Source: Bryobacterales bacterium (GTDB taxonomy: Bacteria; Acidobacteriota; Terriglobia; Bryobacterales; Bryobacteraceae). From it: 6,047 bases of DNA. Made by a program: the position numbers and the translations under genes. Numbering within the stretch: position 1 is the stretch's first letter; every line of letters starts with the position of its first letter. The stretch is from NCBI GenBank assembly GCA_020853155.1, contig JADYZL010000226.1, positions 1-6,047 on the forward strand, written 5' to 3'. The notes beneath the pieces are model-generated. The model did no database searches, was not told the DNA's origin, and was given only the letters and a program-made list of their open reading frames with translations. Positions 6,030 to 6,047 of the stretch are shown one piece after another.

Positions 6030-6047
6030 CTAGACTGAAAGTTTGAG
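6030..6047 (-). CDS. Possible C-terminal end of the gene preceding trpD (perhaps trpG)
   Basis: The final bases read in one frame as LKLSV followed by a stop, one base before the trpD ATG. Glutamine amidotransferase subunits (TrpG/PabA) often precede trpD and often end in a sequence like NFLxL, which this would fit. Five codons are far too few to identify a gene; the case rests on spacing, the missing trpD ribosome site and known trp gene order. Confidence 0.35.
   Translation of the reverse strand, partial: LKLSV

Noticed and set aside
1..6047. Multi-gene defence system, CRISPR array or mobile element
   Set aside because: No regularly spaced repeats, transposase, toxin-antitoxin pair or nuclease was found; the genes look chromosomal and unrelated to one another.

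Overview
The window reads as an ordinary chromosomal stretch of a GC-rich, free-living Gram-negative bacterium. The mix of a Tat-exported enolase-superfamily protein, a YqaA-like DedA protein and a secreted beta-rich protein with phage-tail-like modules looks most like Acidobacteriota (Solibacter/Bryobacter type). That assignment is an inference from protein style, not from a marker gene. No rRNA, tRNA, CRISPR array, insertion sequence or prophage was seen, and no gap between genes exceeds about 215 bases.

Layout: the left edge cuts a minus-strand single-domain CheY-like response regulator (start at 199). Next, also on minus, is an enolase-superfamily (MLE/mandelate racemase-like) protein with a twin-arginine signal and a possible lipobox (1789 to 329). 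A small minus-strand DedA/SNARE-associated membrane protein follows (2553 to 1951). Divergent from it, separated by 101 bases, is a plus-strand RlmA-type methyltransferase (2655 to 3428), whose ATG may coincide with the transcription start. A 214-base gap with a weak terminator-like hairpin and a -10-like box leads to a 441-residue secreted protein of unknown function (3643 to 4968). Convergent with that gene, 31 bases away, is minus-strand trpD (6028 to 5000). A few codons at the right edge may be the end of trpG, one base ahead of trpD.

The genes do not form one pathway. trpD is probably the distal gene of a tryptophan biosynthesis operon entering from the right. The rRNA methyltransferase and the DedA protein are housekeeping genes with a shared divergent control region. 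The response regulator probably belongs to a two-component or chemotaxis system extending to the left. The least explained items are the 441-residue exported protein with tail-fibre-like modules and no phage neighbours, and the exported enolase-fold protein with a perfect 15-base palindrome in its upstream region. I did not find a clearly new multi-gene system here.
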